Source: Streptomyces rubrogriseus (lineage in GTDB: Bacteria; Actinomycetota; Actinomycetes; Streptomycetales; Streptomycetaceae). Taken from it: a DNA stretch of 64,000 nucleotides. The notes beneath the pieces are model-generated. The model ran no database searches and was not told where the DNA came from. It saw only the letters and a list, made by a program, of their open reading frames with translations. Each line of letters starts with the position of its first letter. Position 1 is the stretch's first letter. Positions 63,766-64,000 of the stretch are shown piece by piece. The stretch is taken from contig NZ_CP116256.1 of NCBI RefSeq assembly GCF_027947575.1, forward strand, positions 7,440,001 to 7,504,000, given 5' to 3'. The position numbers were made by a program, and so were the translations under genes.

Positions 63766-64000
63766 TCAGCCGGAGAACCAGCGGACGGGCTTCGGCGCCA
63801 GGTTCTGGTAGACGTGCTTGCTCTCGCGGTACTCGGCGAGGCCCGCGGGGCCCAGTTCGCGGCCCACGCCGCTCTTGCCGAAGCCGCCCCACTCCGCCTG
63901 CGGCAGGTAGGGGTGGAAGTCGTTGATCCACACGGTGCCGTGCCGCAGCCGGCCCGCGACCCGGCGGGCCCGTCCCGCGTCGGCGGTCCAGACGGCACCG
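63766..64000 (-). CDS. Betaine aldehyde dehydrogenase, C-terminal end (cut by window edge)
   Basis: Only the last 77 residues are present: AGRLRHGTVWINDFHPYLPQ, AEWGGFGKSGVGRELGPAGL and AEYRESKHVYQNLAPKPVRWFSG, all typical of the aldehyde dehydrogenase C-terminus and its oligomerisation domain. The NAD site and catalytic Cys are outside the window. Being upstream of the choline oxidase and betaine importer, it very likely oxidises betaine aldehyde. The 56-bp gap to the GMC start is empty. Confidence 0.9.
   Translation of the reverse strand, partial: GAVWTADAGRARRVAGRLRHGTVWINDFHPYLPQAEWGGFGKSGVGRELGPAGLAEYRESKHVYQNLAPKPVRWFSG

Overview
The window is about 72% GC by eye, uses ATG, GTG and some TTG starts, and its genes are packed with 1-8 bp start/stop overlaps. 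Content and order look like a Streptomyces chromosome core. From memory the order closely follows the S. coelicolor stretch from about SCO4828 to SCO4890. No tRNA, rRNA, CRISPR array, insertion sequence or prophage was seen, so this is mostly conserved core DNA carrying several specialised modules.

Layout. (1) 1-7.3 kb, minus strand: a nucleoside salvage unit with two BMP-type substrate-binding lipoproteins, a double-domain ABC ATPase, two permeases, cytidine deaminase and thymidine phosphorylase. A common palindrome precedes all three transcription units, and strong hairpins separate them. (2) 7.5-8.7 kb: an M20 amidohydrolase. (3) 8.9-22.5 kb: a cell-surface glycopolymer cluster in two divergent arms, with a NeuB-type synthase, a fused cytidylyltransferase-phosphatase, five glycosyltransferases (most with sialyltransferase-like motifs), two methyltransferases and an acyltransferase. 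This matches the region described in S. coelicolor for the Kdn-containing teichulosonic acid. (4) 22.5-27.3 kb: a TetR repressor with twin operators and its flavin monooxygenase, a B12-domain-less methylmalonyl-CoA mutase subunit and an L,D-transpeptidase lipoprotein. (5) 27.5-33.3 kb: two tandem paralogous ECF sigma factor/membrane partner pairs and small unknown genes. Three genes here are interrupted by frameshifts in G/C runs. (6) 33.4-39.4 kb: a GH20 hexosaminidase, an OHCU decarboxylase-like protein and the sdhCDAB operon. (7) 39.5-45.4 kb: Uma2, VOC, a DUF393/TetR operon under paired operators, a metallophosphoesterase, a small membrane protein and a D-Ala-D-Ala carboxypeptidase. (8) 45.3-50.5 kb: DprE1, DprE2, DPPR synthase, PAP2 phosphatase and GtrA, which form a decaprenylphosphoryl-pentofuranose module of the kind known from mycobacteria. 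(9) 50.5-54.9 kb: a 38-bp minisatellite, a 2'-5' RNA ligase-like protein, trpS, a membrane protein, and glyA behind a candidate ZTP (pfl) riboswitch. (10) 54.9-58 kb: a MocR regulator divergent from two AhpD-like proteins and a PEP-mutase/isocitrate-lyase-family enzyme. (11) 58-64 kb: a glycine betaine/choline ABC importer with a choline oxidase-type GMC enzyme and the end of a betaine aldehyde dehydrogenase.

Links between modules. Regions 3, 4 (L,D-transpeptidase), 6 (hexosaminidase), 7 (carboxypeptidase) and 8 all act on the cell envelope, so roughly half of the window concerns wall polymers and their lipid-linked donors. Regions 1 and 11 are import-plus-catabolism units whose enzymes act on the imported substrate. 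The best leads are the glyA riboswitch, the complete pentofuranosyl-lipid module with an Ala predicted at the benzothiazinone-target Cys position, the palindrome shared by the three nucleoside-transport promoters, and the repeated interruption of both ECF partner genes.
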